This document shows, piece by piece, positions 63,884 through 64,000 of a stretch of 64,000 bases of DNA (positions are counted from its first letter, which is position 1; each line of letters starts with the position of its first letter). A program made the translations under genes and the position numbers. This DNA comes from Lachnospiraceae bacterium UBA7729 (GTDB lineage Bacteria; Bacillota; Clostridia; Lachnospirales; Lachnospiraceae). The stretch is from the NCBI GenBank assembly GCA_002482005.1, contig DLFD01000059.1, forward strand, positions 1 to 64,000, in the 5' to 3' direction. The notes below the pieces were generated by a model. That model saw only the letters and a list, made by a program, of their open reading frames with translations, ran no database searches and was not told the DNA's origin.

Positions 63884-64000
63884 ATGGCACAGATAAAGAA
63901 GAAACCGCTCCGCAGATGTGCGGGCTGCGGATCTATGAAAGAGAAGACGGAGCTGATCCGGGTAGTAAAGACGGAATCAGGTGAGATAAAGATCGATCAG
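63884..64000 (+). CDS. rnpM: RNase P modulator RnpM (YlxR), 5' part only
   Basis: The first 39 residues, KKKPLRRCAGCGSMKEKTEL and following IRVVKTESG, match the YlxR/DUF448 RNA-binding family, with the RRCxGC motif. In other Firmicutes it sits after nusA in the same operon, and it was recently linked to RNase P modulation. The window ends before the gene does. Confidence 0.9.
   Translation, partial: MAQIKKKPLRRCAGCGSMKEKTELIRVVKTESGEIKIDQ

Overview
The window looks like a chromosomal segment of a low-to-mid GC Gram-positive anaerobe of the class Clostridia, most likely a Lachnospiraceae-type gut bacterium. Three things point that way: a T-box leader on pheST and a Firmicutes-type 6S RNA candidate, monoderm features (Lrp/AsnC control, BMP-type nucleoside importer, truncated surface protein with a C-terminal anchor), and anaerobic molybdenum-hydroxylase catabolism. 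Base composition is fairly G+C rich, so many long antisense open frames are only shadows of real genes. No tRNA, rRNA, CRISPR array or intact insertion sequence was seen.

Layout. 1-2.7 kb: prolyl-tRNA editing protein, flavin reductase, and on the minus strand a histidine phosphatase and an Lrp/AsnC regulator. 2.8-8.6 kb: a branched-chain/serine run leuB-ilvD-ilvB-serA, with no ilvN. 8.7-11.8 kb: a branching-enzyme homologue that has lost key catalytic residues, overlapping luxS. 12-25.9 kb: a purine/uric-acid type catabolic region, with a divergent YheO-like regulator, ssnA, ygfK, a selenium-family xanthine dehydrogenase, then a second transcription unit ygeX-ygeY-ygeW-carbamate kinase. A 0.2-kb MITE-like hairpin element lies between ygfK and the dehydrogenase. 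26-27.5 kb: a decayed glycerophosphodiester phosphodiesterase and a second PGDH-like dehydrogenase. 27.6-33.6 kb: T-box-pheS-pheT, a surface-protein remnant, 6S RNA and queA. 33.6-38.4 kb: three exported cell-envelope proteins (lectin-like, glucosaminidase-like, peptidoglycan-binding) followed by an M3 oligopeptidase. 38.5-41 kb: SDR, flavin reductase, PfkB kinase. 41-46.8 kb (minus): deoD and a BMP/ATPase/two-permease nucleoside importer. 46.9-49.4 kb: lactate permease divergent from a TetR-type regulator. 49.6-54.4 kb: YitT, dut, queH, argH, asd. 54.5-61.9 kb: topB, a beta-helix acyltransferase, and a parE/parC-like type II topoisomerase pair. 62-64 kb: rimP-nusA-rnpM, the last cut by the window edge.

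How the genes fit together. Two blocks deal with purines: nucleosides are imported and phosphorolysed by the minus-strand deoD operon, while the ssnA/ygfK/xdh and ygeXYW/arcC blocks fit anaerobic breakdown of purine rings to diaminopropionate, pyruvate, ammonia, carbamoyl phosphate and ATP. QueA and QueH, encoded 18 kb apart, catalyse successive late steps of queuosine synthesis. The most unusual signals are the MITE-like element with a candidate target duplication, a three-copy intergenic hairpin motif with compensatory base changes, the catalytically degenerate GlgB homologue, a roughly 125-residue insertion in the xanthine dehydrogenase, and a ParC-like subunit with glycine at the quinolone-critical acidic position.
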